34,142 bases of DNA from Nevskiales bacterium (GTDB lineage Bacteria > Pseudomonadota > Gammaproteobacteria > Nevskiales > Nevskiaceae): NCBI GenBank assembly GCA_028698335.1, contig JAQVDP010000027.1:1-34142 (forward strand), in the 5' to 3' direction. Below the pieces are notes generated by a model that did not search any database, was not told where the DNA came from, and saw nothing but the letters and a program-made list of their open reading frames with translations. This document shows, piece after piece, positions 15,245 through 23,565 of this stretch. Made by a program: the position numbers and the translations under genes. Within the stretch, counting starts at the first letter, position 1; the number at the start of each line of letters is the position of its first letter.

Positions 15245-16078
15245 GTGAGCACGAACAAACTTCAATCTGAACTGCCCGATACACAGTCGTTTCCGGAATC
15301 CCGTGGCCTAGCGGTGACTCGTGCGGGTGTCAGCCGATTGGTTTTGCCTGCTGCGGTGGTAGATGTGGACGGCAGTTGTTGCAGAACCGTGGCGCAGTTC
15401 GACTTGGGGGTCGAGGTTCGGGCTACGCAACGTGGTACGCATATGTCACGTCTTGTCGAATCAGCACATGATTTGGCCAAGGAGTTGCCGCTTGCGCGGC
15501 TGGACAGTGCGCTGCTCAGAATGCTTGCGCGGATGGATGCTCCGTCTGGTCGCATCCATTGCCGGTTCCCTTGGTTCGTAACCAAGAACGCTCCTGCGAC
15601 AGGACTTAGCTCGCAGTCAGATCTTGACGTTGAAATATGGGCCTATTTGACAGCCGATGGGAAAATGCCGTCGGTGCAGTTGCGGCTTCATGTTCCGGTC
15701 ACAACGCTGTGTCCTTGTTCCAAGAACATTTCGCGCTACGGTGCGCACAATCAGCGCTCACGGGTGTCGGTGACCATGCGCGCGCATCGACAGCCGTCGA
15801 TTGCTCAGATCGCCGCGGCCATTGATGGCGAAGCATCCTGTGCTGTGTATGCGGTTCTCAAGCGCGAGGATGAAAAGATCGTCACAGAATCCGCATATGA
15901 AAATCCGAAGTTCGCAGAAGATCTGGTGAGGGATGTTTTCTTGGCGATGCGGCGGCTCGCAGATCCGGAGTACCTGAGCGTAGCAACGGAGAACCAGGAA
16001 TCCATTCACAATCATTCGGCATATGCGGTCATTGATCAGGTCCATCTTCCGATAGAGCAGCTTATGGGTGGTTCATGA
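15245..16078 (+). CDS. folE2: GTP cyclohydrolase FolE2 (type IB)
   Basis: This 277-aa enzyme makes dihydroneopterin triphosphate from GTP, first step of folate (and queuosine) synthesis. The FolE2 hallmarks are the T-fold segments and TTLCPCSKNIS with YGAHNQRS, where the Cys is a catalytic metal ligand. FolE2 works with metals other than zinc, so it usually backs up FolE1 under zinc limitation or stress. The start is uncertain: GTG 15245 (SerThrAsn next) or TTG 15227; neither has a clear ribosome site. Presence next to NO-stress and Fe-S regulators may mean it replaces a damaged FolE under stress. Confidence 0.9.
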   Translation: MSTNKLQSELPDTQSFPESRGLAVTRAGVSRLVLPAAVVDVDGSCCRTVAQFDLGVEVRATQRGTHMSRLVESAHDLAKELPLARLDSALLRMLARMDAPSGRIHCRFPWFVTKNAPATGLSSQSDLDVEIWAYLTADGKMPSVQLRLHVPVTTLCPCSKNISRYGAHNQRSRVSVTMRAHRQPSIAQIAAAIDGEASCAVYAVLKREDEKIVTESAYENPKFAEDLVRDVFLAMRRLADPEYLSVATENQESIHNHSAYAVIDQVHLPIEQLMGGS

Positions 16079-16124
16079 GCAATGAACGTCGGGGTATCGT
16101 TGCCTCGAAAGCGGGAGCGTGCCC

Positions 16125-16823
16125 ATGGGCGCGCCTGGCGGCTCCTCCAAACCAGATCACAATGACGGTCCTGTCCGAATGAAATCATCCAGTTTGCTCG
16201 ATCACTATGGCGATACTCAGAGACGGATGCTTGAGTTGTTGTTGCACGTGCCCGGAGGGGCGACCGTAGATGCTCTGGTTTCCGAGTTGGAGATCACCAC
16301 CAATGCGGTCAGGCAGCATCTGGCAGTGCTTGAGCGTGATGGCCTGGTTGCGAGAACGGGTGCGCAGCGTACTCGGGGGCGACCCGAGATCATCTTCAGT
16401 CTGACTTCGCGTGGGCGCGAAGCATTTCCGCGGAGCTACGCACAGCTGGCCGAGAGTCTGATCGAAGAGATCGGATCCGCCATTGGGCCGGAGTCGCTCG
16501 AAGGTGCCATGCAGCGCATGGGCCGGCGGGCGGGCAACCGGGCACGTCTGCACGGAATGCCATCGTCCATCGAAGATACGGCCGCAGCGATGCGCGATGC
16601 TGGATATGAAGCCTCCACATCGCCGGCAGAGGCTGCCGAGGCGGAGATCGTGGCCTACAACTGCGTCTTTCACCGGCTGGCTGAGCGATTCCCTTCGGTT
16701 TGCCAGTTCGATCTTGCATTTCTGCAAGCCGTCACCGGGCGCAAGGTCGAACATCGGGAATGCATGGTCCGCGGCGGACAAATATGCAGGTTCGGGTTCG
16801 GGGCAAAGACCCCTGGAAAATGA
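16125..16823 (+). CDS. SufR-like winged-helix regulator with Fe-S cysteine motif
   Basis: This 232-aa protein starts at ATG 16125 with GGGAG 7 nt upstream. N-terminal winged helix: TVDALVSELEITTNAVRQHL, then the wing region RTRGRPEIIFSLT. The C-terminus holds four cysteines, C180-x12-C193-x19-C213-x7-C221 (NCVFHRLAERF, SVCQF, RECMVRGGQICRFGF), a layout close to SufR and related cluster-sensing repressors. It probably senses Fe-S status, oxygen or NO and may regulate folE2 and the nitronate monooxygenase-like gene, with which it is in series. Cluster type is not known from sequence. Confidence 0.82.
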   Translation: MGAPGGSSKPDHNDGPVRMKSSSLLDHYGDTQRRMLELLLHVPGGATVDALVSELEITTNAVRQHLAVLERDGLVARTGAQRTRGRPEIIFSLTSRGREAFPRSYAQLAESLIEEIGSAIGPESLEGAMQRMGRRAGNRARLHGMPSSIEDTAAAMRDAGYEASTSPAEAAEAEIVAYNCVFHRLAERFPSVCQFDLAFLQAVTGRKVEHRECMVRGGQICRFGFGAKTPGK

Positions 16824-16847
16824 GGCCGATACAAAAAGGAACACGCG

Positions 16848-17864
16848 ATGAATGCAGGCTGGTACACCTCATTGGGTATGCGATCCCCGGTCGTGCAGGC
16901 GGGCATGGGCGGGGGGCTGTCGACTTCGATGCTGGCCAGTGCCGTCAGCCGGGCCGGGGGGCTGGGCACGGTGGGCATCATGGCTCCGGAGGCATTCCTG
17001 GCGGAGTTACACCGTACCCGCACCGCAGTCGGCGAGTCTCCATTTGCCGCAAATCTGTTGATGCCGTTTGTCCGGCAGGCACATGTTGAGGCCTGTCTTT
17101 CCGAGCGTCCCGCTGTAGCGGTCCTGTTCTACGGATTCGATGCCAGTCTGGTTCGCCGGCTGAAACAAGCAGGCATCCGGGTATGGCACCAGATCGGCAG
17201 TGTCGCGCAGGCACGGCGTGCCCTGTCCGATGGTGCCGATGCGTTGATTGCGCAAGGGGTCGAGGCCGGCGGGCATCTGGCGGGTTCGACTCCACTTCGC
17301 GATCTGCTCGTGGCATTGAAGCCACTCGCCGGTAAGACGCCGGTGCTCGCGGCCGGCGGTATCTTTGATGCGGCGAGTGCGTGCAATGCACAGCGTCTTG
17401 GCGCGGATGGGGTGGTCGCCGGAACCCGGTTTCTTCTCTCTCCGGAGAGCGATGCACATCCCGACTACCAAGCGCAGCTGCTGCGGGCCAACGATACCGT
17501 GCGCACGCTTCTTTTCGGACTATCGTGGCCCGCCTATCATCGTGTCGTTCCGAACGCAGCCGTGCACCGATGGTGCCATCGGCATTCTGACGGACCTCGC
17601 TGGCTGACTCTCCTGAACCACCTGAGCATTCCTGCCCGCCGTTTCATCTCGCTGTCACAGGCATCGAAAATGGCCGGGCACCAGCGCCTCGGTGTCCCCT
17701 TCTACACCGCAGTGGCAAAGACTACCAAGATGACTGAGTGCAGTACCGAGGTCACACCCCTCTACGCCGGAAACTGCGTCGCACAGATTGATTCGCTGCG
17801 AGATGCTGCAGAAATCGTTGAAGAACTCTCTCAGGGCTTTCTGTCCGGAAGCTTGAGCAACTGA
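16848..17864 (+). CDS. Nitronate monooxygenase-family flavoprotein
   Basis: This 338-aa protein has a TIM-barrel FMN pattern: PVVQAGMGGGLSTSMLASA, GGLGTVG, ALIAQGVEAGGHLAG (NMO signature), then PVLAAGGIFD and GADGVVAGTRFLLS. AAGG is preceded by a ribosome site at AAAGGAACACGCG. The family oxidises propionate-3-nitronate or nitroalkanes with FMN; many members have other substrates. It lies 24 bp after the SufR-like regulator in the same direction. The link to nitrogen oxide stress (nitro compounds) is suggestive only. Confidence 0.85.
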   Translation: MNAGWYTSLGMRSPVVQAGMGGGLSTSMLASAVSRAGGLGTVGIMAPEAFLAELHRTRTAVGESPFAANLLMPFVRQAHVEACLSERPAVAVLFYGFDASLVRRLKQAGIRVWHQIGSVAQARRALSDGADALIAQGVEAGGHLAGSTPLRDLLVALKPLAGKTPVLAAGGIFDAASACNAQRLGADGVVAGTRFLLSPESDAHPDYQAQLLRANDTVRTLLFGLSWPAYHRVVPNAAVHRWCHRHSDGPRWLTLLNHLSIPARRFISLSQASKMAGHQRLGVPFYTAVAKTTKMTECSTEVTPLYAGNCVAQIDSLRDAAEIVEELSQGFLSGSLSN

Positions 17865-18152
17865 GGGCGTTGCTGAACAAGCGATGGCAATGGAGATAGC
17901 GCAGCTCAACATGAGGGCTTTGGTGTTGGAACGAAGCGATCGGCCCGGTGTTGCTGTCCGATGTGCCGGCGTTTGGTCGGTAGGTACGCGGGCGAAGCGC
18001 CGCTGTCGGATGCTCTGGCGAATGCTGACCGTTGGGTTCGCGGTGCAGGTGGCAGCCTTTCGGGTACTGAGAGGGCTACACGATCCGAGAGCCGGTCAGT
18101 TCACGAGCACCGTTTTTAATGCGGGATCCAAGGCGTGATGGGTGCAATGCCC
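17865..18152. other. Gap at the composition boundary, possible IS scar
   Basis: GGGCGTTGCTGAACAA (17866-17881), directly after the stop codon, resembles terminal repeats of IS5/IS4-like elements. No matching copy was found before 18152. No gene is recognised. Third-position GC rises sharply after this gap, so it may be an old insertion or recombination joint. Confidence 0.3.
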
Positions 18153-18989
18153 TTATCCCGCCGCGTCACACTCCCGCAGCCACTGCCTCGGTGAAGTGCC
18201 GACGATCTGCTTGAACGCGCGCAGGAAGCCGGCCTGGCTGGCGTAGCCGACGCGTTCGCCCACGAGCTTGAGTGCGGTGCCGCGCCGCAGCAGGGCCTGG
18301 GCGGTGGTGATGCGCCAGCGCGTGAGGTATTCGCCCGGGGTCTGGCCGACCTCGCGGCGGAACACTTCGGCGAAGTGGCTGCGCGACATCGCGGCGTGGC
18401 CGGCCAGGGCTTCGAGTGACCAGTCGCGTTCCGGCTCGGCGTGGAGTGCGTTGAGCGCCTTGCGCAGTTGCGGATGGGCCAGCGCGCGCAGGAAGCCGAC
18501 GTCGCCGTTGCCGCGCGCGAGGGTGGTGCGCAGGAGCTGGATCAGCACCAGTTCGAACAGACGGTTCAATACCTCGGCCCGCGCCGGGCGCTGGGCGAAG
18601 GCCTCGCCGAACAGCAGTTCGAGCAGGGCGCCGGCGTCGTCGAGTTCGTCCAGGTCGCACTGGAAGTGCGCCGGCAGCGCCAGCGCGATGGGGTTGAACG
18701 CCTGGTGGTCGAACACGACCGAGGCGCAGGCGAGGTCGGCGCCGCCGTCCGGATCGGGCTCGATGCGATGGGTCAATGGACGCGAATAGAACAGCAGGGA
18801 CGGTCTGGAGAGCGTGGTGACGCGGCCGCTGTCGTCGCGCAGATGGAGGCGGCCGGCGTTGAGCAGGTGCAGGTAGCCGGCATTGGCGGCCGCGTCGAAC
18901 GTGGCCTGGCCGCAGAGGGTGCCGGTGTAGAAGACGCGGGCGCGGGCGCTGAAGTGGGTCAGCAGGGGGGACAGCGGGTCGTCGGTCAT
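18153..18989 (-). CDS. AraC-family regulator with cupin-like N-terminus
   Basis: This 278-aa protein starts at ATG 18989 (MTDDPLSPLL); the upstream frame to 19079 overlaps a likely promoter. Residues 20-150 resemble the AraC/cupin_6 sensor domain (RVFYTGTLCG, RPSLLFYSRPLTHRI). The last 100 residues hold two helix-turn-helix units: SLEALAGHAAMSRSHFAEVF and GERVGYASQAGFLRAFKQ with the closing GTSPRQW. It is divergent from the AhpD-like/YHS operon with about 100 bp between, so it likely activates that operon in response to a small molecule. Confidence 0.85.
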   Translation of the reverse strand: MTDDPLSPLLTHFSARARVFYTGTLCGQATFDAAANAGYLHLLNAGRLHLRDDSGRVTTLSRPSLLFYSRPLTHRIEPDPDGGADLACASVVFDHQAFNPIALALPAHFQCDLDELDDAGALLELLFGEAFAQRPARAEVLNRLFELVLIQLLRTTLARGNGDVGFLRALAHPQLRKALNALHAEPERDWSLEALAGHAAMSRSHFAEVFRREVGQTPGEYLTRWRITTAQALLRRGTALKLVGERVGYASQAGFLRAFKQIVGTSPRQWLRECDAAG

Positions 18990-19093
18990 ATCGGACGATG
19001 CGCGAATAAACGCGGACGATTGTTGAACTGGAGTCCGATCGTAAGGCCTACGATTCTTCTCGCCAACCCACTCCCTCAAACAGGAGACTTCAA

Positions 19094-19639
19094 ATGCCCT
19101 ATATCGCTCCGCTTGATCCCAACGCCGCCGATGCCACCACCGCAGCCACGCTGCAGGCGGTGAAGGCCGCGGTCGGCATGGTTCCGAATCTGTACGCCAC
19201 GCTGGCGCTGGCGCCGGCCGCGCTCAACGGCCTGCTGCAGCTCAACGAGGCCATCGGCGGCGGCCAGCTCAGCGCGAAGGAACGCGAGATCGTCGCACTG
19301 GCGGCCTCTCAGGCCAACGGCTGCGGCTACTGCCTCAGCGCGCACACCCTGCTCGGCAAGAACGCCGGGCTGTCGCTGGACCAGACCCTGGCCGCGCGTG
19401 CGGGCCTCGGCTCGACGCCGCGCGAAGCCGCCATCGCCGCATGCGCGAAGGCGGTGGTCGACGCCCGCGGGCATGTCGGCACCGCGATGCTCGACCGTTT
19501 CAAGTCCGATGGCCTCAGCAACGGCGACCTGATGGAGATCGTCGCCAACGTCGCGGCCACCACGCTGACCAACTACGTCAACAACGTTGCCCGCACCGAG
19601 ATCGACTTCCCGGCCGTGGACATCGCACTCGCGGCCTGA
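19094..19639 (+). CDS. AhpD-like carboxymuconolactone decarboxylase-family protein
   Basis: This 181-aa protein has AGGAG before its ATG. The core is LSAKEREIVALAASQANGC-GYCLSAHT: the C-x2-C...H redox motif typical of AhpD-like alkylhydroperoxidases, not the carboxymuconolactone decarboxylase site. It probably works in thiol or peroxide chemistry. It is followed 47 bp later by a YHS-domain protein and divergent from an AraC regulator, a common trio in proteobacteria, often linked to detoxification. Confidence 0.85.
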   Translation: MPYIAPLDPNAADATTAATLQAVKAAVGMVPNLYATLALAPAALNGLLQLNEAIGGGQLSAKEREIVALAASQANGCGYCLSAHTLLGKNAGLSLDQTLAARAGLGSTPREAAIAACAKAVVDARGHVGTAMLDRFKSDGLSNGDLMEIVANVAATTLTNYVNNVARTEIDFPAVDIALAA

Positions 19640-19686
19640 GCGCCGCCGCATCCCCCGTTTACCGAACCCGTTTCCAGGAGATTCCC

Positions 19687-20175
19687 ATGCGTCATCACAA
19701 CATCATTGCTTCGATCCTGCTCGGTGCCGCCGCGGTTGGCGCCTCGCTGCCGGCCATGGCGGCCGACGAGCTCAACGTGTCGCTCGGCTACTCGGCCGCC
19801 GGTGCGCCGCTGGCGGTACACGGCTACGACCCGGTGGCCTACTTCACCGAGGGCAAGCCGGTGCGCGGCAGCGACGAATACACGCTGGTGCACGAGGGCG
19901 CGGCCTACCGCTTCGCCAGCGCCGAGCATCGCGACCGCTTCAAGGCCGATCCGGCGCGCTACGCGCCGCAGTTCGGCGGCTTCTGTGCCTATGGCGTCGC
20001 GGTTGGCAAGAAGTTCGACGGTGATCCGCAGCTGTGGACCATCCAGAACGACCGTCTCTACCTGAACCTGAATCCGGAGATCGTCGCGGCCTTCAACAAG
20101 GACGTGCCCGGCAACATCCGCAAGGCCGAGGGCAAGTGGAAGCGGATCGAGCACAAGGCGGTCAAGGACCTGTAA
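19687..20175 (+). CDS. Exported YHS-domain protein
   Basis: This 162-aa protein has a signal peptide (cut near AMAA-DELN) and AGGAG before the ATG. The YHS region begins VHGYDPVAYFTEGKPV and includes YRFASAEHRDRFKADPARYAPQFGGFCAYG; it ends with an NKDVPGNIRKAEGKW tail. YHS domains bind metals, but here the family role is unknown. It is cotranscribed with the AhpD-like gene and closed by a strong terminator. Confidence 0.85.
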   Translation: MRHHNIIASILLGAAAVGASLPAMAADELNVSLGYSAAGAPLAVHGYDPVAYFTEGKPVRGSDEYTLVHEGAAYRFASAEHRDRFKADPARYAPQFGGFCAYGVAVGKKFDGDPQLWTIQNDRLYLNLNPEIVAAFNKDVPGNIRKAEGKWKRIEHKAVKDL

Positions 20176-20198
20176 GTCCGGGATCGCGTTTGCGCAGG

Positions 20199-20246
20199 CC
20201 GGCCGCCGGCGGGGATCACGTCCAGCCCGCCGGCGGCCGGTTTTTT
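20199..20246 (+). terminator. Intrinsic terminator of the AhpD-like/YHS operon
   Basis: A 15-bp perfect stem (20199-20213 with 20226-20240, CCCGCCGGCGGCCGG as right arm), 12-nt loop, then six T. It lies between the YHS stop and the convergent styA stop. Confidence 0.9.
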
Positions 20247-20263
20247 GTGCCGATGCCGCCGCG

Positions 20264-21460
20264 TCAGTGGTAGTTCGGCATCAGCCAGGTGCCGAAGGTG
20301 CGCGGGTCGTTGAGGCCGTGCGCGAACGCGTCGGCGAGGTCGGTGCTGGCGCCGGCCGAGATCACGGCGTTGACGACGTTGGGCGTGCCCTTGAGCAGCA
20401 TGCCGGTGAACGACGAGACGTAATGCGCGTAGCGCCAGAACATCTCGAAGGTGTCGCCCATCCAGCCGGCATCGAAGGGCTGGTCGCCGTGGTCGAGGAT
20501 GCGGCGCAGATACAGGTCGGCGCACAGCGCCGCGCTGTTGGAACCCTGGCCGGAGATCGGATCGTTGACGACGACGACGTCGGCCATGCCGAGCACCGGA
20601 CGTCCGGACGGCAGGCGTGCCACCGGTTTGCGCACGGTCGGCGCCAGACGCCCGCACAGCACCGCGTTGGCGTCGGTCAGTTCGATGCGGGCGTAACGCG
20701 GAGCGCGCCACGGGAAGTAGGTCGAGACCAGGCGCTTGGCGGTGTCGACGAACTCGCCGGCGCTGAAGTCGGGCCGCCAGCAGTCCATCGGACCGTCCGG
20801 CAGGCCCTCGAACAGCATCACGTCGCAGGGGCCGGAAGTGGTCAGCGCGGGAAAGGACACCAGCTCGCCGATGTTCGGCGAGATGTCGATGTAGCCCTTG
20901 TCCGGCGCGTCGCCGGCGTCGACCCCGTTGACGTAGATCAGGCCCAGCGCGCGCTGCGGCCGGTCGAACATCGAACGCGCGGGATCGCGCTCGAAGATCT
21001 GCACCAGATCACCCTTGCCCGCGGCGACGACGACGAGGTCGTGGTCGTCCGCCAGCGCTTCGAGCGTGGCGACGTCGGCATCGGCGATGCGCAGCGTGCC
21101 GCCGCGCTGTTCGAACAGTTCGATCCAGTCCGCGAACTTGACGCGCTGGTCCACCGACTGCGCCGGTGCCTGGAAGCGCCCGCTCCAGTCGCACAGCGTG
21201 CTGGCGCGATCCAGCGGATGGCCGACCGACATCGACAGGTAGTGGACGTCCGGCGCGCTGCGTTCCCAGAGGTCGATGCCGAGCGCGCGTTCGGTACGCA
21301 TCGCGCGGTCGTACATGATCTGGGTCGACGTGACCCGCCCGGAGCGGAACTGGCCGGCGCTCCGGTTGGAGATCAGGGTGACGTCGTGGCCGTTCTGCTG
21401 GAGTCCGAGCGCCAGCTGCAGACCCGACTGTCCGGCGCCGACGATGGCTATGCGTTTCAT
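20264..21460 (-). CDS. styA: Styrene/indole monooxygenase oxygenase subunit (StyA type)
   Basis: This 398-aa group E flavoprotein monooxygenase has the FAD site IVGAGQSGLQLALGLQQNGH at the N-terminus, followed by the family text FRSGRVTSTQIMYD, FADWIELFEQRGG, NDPISGQGSNSA and the closing YAHYVSSFTGMLL. These enzymes epoxidise styrene or indole using FADH2 supplied by a separate reductase. The probable reductase (22514) is on the other strand. Divergent arrangement implies a shared regulatory region at 21461-21735. True substrate is not deducible; indole is common for such chromosomal copies. Confidence 0.85.
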   Translation of the reverse strand: MKRIAIVGAGQSGLQLALGLQQNGHDVTLISNRSAGQFRSGRVTSTQIMYDRAMRTERALGIDLWERSAPDVHYLSMSVGHPLDRASTLCDWSGRFQAPAQSVDQRVKFADWIELFEQRGGTLRIADADVATLEALADDHDLVVVAAGKGDLVQIFERDPARSMFDRPQRALGLIYVNGVDAGDAPDKGYIDISPNIGELVSFPALTTSGPCDVMLFEGLPDGPMDCWRPDFSAGEFVDTAKRLVSTYFPWRAPRYARIELTDANAVLCGRLAPTVRKPVARLPSGRPVLGMADVVVVNDPISGQGSNSAALCADLYLRRILDHGDQPFDAGWMGDTFEMFWRYAHYVSSFTGMLLKGTPNVVNAVISAGASTDLADAFAHGLNDPRTFGTWLMPNYH

Positions 21461-21735
21461 CTGGTTTCCCTCGCTCGTTGGGGTGCAGGTGCCGGTCTAG
21501 CAACCCCCTCCTGAGCTGGCCTGCGGACAAGTGTGATGGCATGGGGGTGGCCGGAGCATCGGCCAGGCGGCTGCGGAAGTAACCGGTCCAAAGTACAGCG
21601 GCGCATGGCGTGCGGCTGCCATTCCTAAGTCGGGTTACAAGCCCGGCGGGCCGCTCTATCGTTGATTCACAGGCGCCGATACCGGTCCCGTGTGCACGAC
21701 GGGACGCCTATCGAATCAGAACAAGGAGCGAGAAA

Positions 21736-22428
21736 TTGAAGATCCTGATGGTGTTGACCTCCCACGACCAGCTCGGCGACACCGGCCACAAGACCGGATT
21801 CTGGCTGGATGAATTCGTGTCGCCGTATTACGTGTTTGCCGACGCCGGGGCCGAGCTGACGCTGGCCTCGCCCAAGGGCGGGCAGCCGCCGCTGGACCCG
21901 CGCAGCGACGATCCGCAGTTCCAGACCCCGGCCACCGACCGTTTCAAGAACGACGCCGAGGCGCAGAAGCGGCTGGCGGAAACCTATCCGCTGTCGTCGA
22001 TCTCGGTGGACGCGTTCGACGCGGTGTTCTACCCCGGCGGCCACGGCCCGCTGTGGGATCTGGCCGGGGACGCCAGCTCGATCGCCGTGATCGAGGCCAT
22101 GGCGCGGCAGGGCAAGCCGATCGCCGCGGTCTGCCACGGTCCCGCCGCGCTGCGCGCCGCGAAATCGCCCGAGGGGCGTTCGATCCTCAAGGGCCGCAAG
22201 GCGACCGGCTTCTCGAACTCCGAGGAGGAGGCCGCGGGCCTGACCGGCATCGTGCCGTTTCTGATCGAGGACACGATCCGCCAGCTCGGCGGTGAATACG
22301 CCAAGGGCAACGACTGGGAGAGCTTCGTCGTCGAGGACGGCCAGCTGATCACCGGCCAGAACCCGGCCTCGTCGGAAGCGACGGCCGCGGCCCTGGTGCG
22401 CCGGCTGCAGGGCGCGTCCGGCGCCTGA
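21736..22428 (+). CDS. DJ-1/PfpI-family protein (Hsp31-like)
   Basis: This 230-aa protein has a TTG start after AAGGAG at 7-nt spacing, opening M/L-KILMVLTSH as the family normally does. Residues include FYPGGHGPLWDL (with acidic partner), and the nucleophile elbow AAVCHGPAAL with Cys followed by His. Members hydrolyse or deglycate reactive carbonyls, or isomerise glyoxals. It lies between styA and the StyB-type reductase, so it may handle reactive products of the epoxidation pathway, by inference. Confidence 0.88.
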   Translation: MKILMVLTSHDQLGDTGHKTGFWLDEFVSPYYVFADAGAELTLASPKGGQPPLDPRSDDPQFQTPATDRFKNDAEAQKRLAETYPLSSISVDAFDAVFYPGGHGPLWDLAGDASSIAVIEAMARQGKPIAAVCHGPAALRAAKSPEGRSILKGRKATGFSNSEEEAAGLTGIVPFLIEDTIRQLGGEYAKGNDWESFVVEDGQLITGQNPASSEATAAALVRRLQGASGA

Positions 22429-22513
22429 CGGTCTGCCGCGGAGGGGGCGCCGCCGCGCGCCGCCTCCGCCGAGTGTGCCGGCGTGGCCGGCTCGATCAGA
22501 GCGGAGTCCCAAC

Positions 22514-23032
22514 ATGTCCAATGTGATCACGCGGCCGGGGCCGGTCGCCCCGGACGTTTTCAGAAGAGCGGTGTCGAAGTTCACCACCGGCATCACCGTC
22601 GTGACCGCCGTCGACGACGACGGCGTCTGCGGGATGACCTGCAACAGCTTCACCTCCGTCAGCCTGAGTCCGGCGACGATCCTGGTGTCGCTGCGGCCCG
22701 GGCGCACGCACGCGGCGATCGCGCGCGGGCGGCGGTTCGGCGTCAGCATCCTGCGCCGCGAGCAGCAGAGCTGTTCGGATTACTTCAGCGGCGCGGCGCG
22801 GGCCGGCGGCCGTCCCAACGACATCGTCACGCGCCATGCCGCGCCGACCCTGAACGCGAGTCTGGCGTGGTTCGAGTGCGAGGTGATCGACGATGTCTGG
22901 GTCAACGACCACACGCTGTTCGTCGCGCGCGTCGAGGCCTGCGGCGCCGATTCCGGCGATCCGCTGCTGTTCTTCGACAGCGGCTATCACCATCACGCGC
23001 TCTCACCGGTCCAGCGTCTGCCGATGCAGTGA
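22514..23032 (+). CDS. styB: Flavin reductase (StyB/HpaC type)
   Basis: This 172-aa protein starts at ATG 22514 with GCGGAG ahead. The flavin-reductase-like fold shows FRRAVSKFTTGITVVTA, GMTCNSFTSVSLSP-type text, RRFGVSILRREQQ and the C-terminal His pattern GYHHHAL. It reduces FAD or FMN with NADH and passes it to a partner monooxygenase; StyA is the obvious one nearby. It follows the DJ-1-like gene in the same direction. Assignment to StyB rather than HpaC rests on context. Confidence 0.82.
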   Translation: MSNVITRPGPVAPDVFRRAVSKFTTGITVVTAVDDDGVCGMTCNSFTSVSLSPATILVSLRPGRTHAAIARGRRFGVSILRREQQSCSDYFSGAARAGGRPNDIVTRHAAPTLNASLAWFECEVIDDVWVNDHTLFVARVEACGADSGDPLLFFDSGYHHHALSPVQRLPMQ

Positions 23033-23089
23033 CGGCGGCGGGCGCGTCTTCGGATCAATCCTTCAACATTCCGATCGGGGAACCAATCA

Positions 23090-23473
23090 ATGGCAATTTT
23101 CACGCACGTGGCCGTGGGCACGAATGATGTCGATCAGGCGCGGGTTTTCTATGATGCAGTGCTCGAGCCGCTCGGCGTCGGGCGGGTGATGGATCTCGAA
23201 CGCGGCTCGATGTGGGGCACGCGGGCGGGGCCGGAGCTGCTGGTGACCCAGCCGTTCAACGGCGAGCCGGCCACCTACGCCAACGGCGGCACCGTGAGCT
23301 TCGCGGCGCACAGCCGGGCCGCCGTCGACGCGTTCCACAAGGTGGCGCTGGCCCACGGCGGCCGTGACGAGGGCGCGCCCGGGCCGCGGCCGTTCTCGCC
23401 GACGGCCTATGCCGCGTATGTCCGGGATCCGGACGGCAACAAGCTCTGCGCGTACTGCTTCGTGCCGGAGTGA
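23090..23473 (+). CDS. VOC-superfamily (glyoxalase/dioxygenase-fold) protein
   Basis: This 127-aa protein has the VOC fold: THVAVGTNDVDQARVFYDAVLEPLG at the start, a central AFHKVALAHGG helix and the C-terminal YVRDPDGNKLCAYCF. The metal-ligand His is in THVAVG; the expected Glu is not obvious in the last strand. Small single-domain members dimerise. It lies within the StyB-type/LAL-regulator group and may act on a reactive product; no exact substrate can be stated. Confidence 0.85.
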   Translation: MAIFTHVAVGTNDVDQARVFYDAVLEPLGVGRVMDLERGSMWGTRAGPELLVTQPFNGEPATYANGGTVSFAAHSRAAVDAFHKVALAHGGRDEGAPGPRPFSPTAYAAYVRDPDGNKLCAYCFVPE

Positions 23474-23565
23474 GGTCGGTACGCGCCCGCGGCAAGGCGG
23501 GCGAACATCGCCGGGTGGCAGCGGTTGCGGGCAGTGCGGAAGCATGGATGAGACGACGGCGATGA

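Noticed and set aside
17884-18138. 84-codon frame at the composition boundary
   Set aside because: No ribosome site, no homology recognised; more likely part of an IS scar.
20267-21514. 415-codon plus-strand frame
   Set aside because: Antisense shadow of styA, which has a clear FAD motif.
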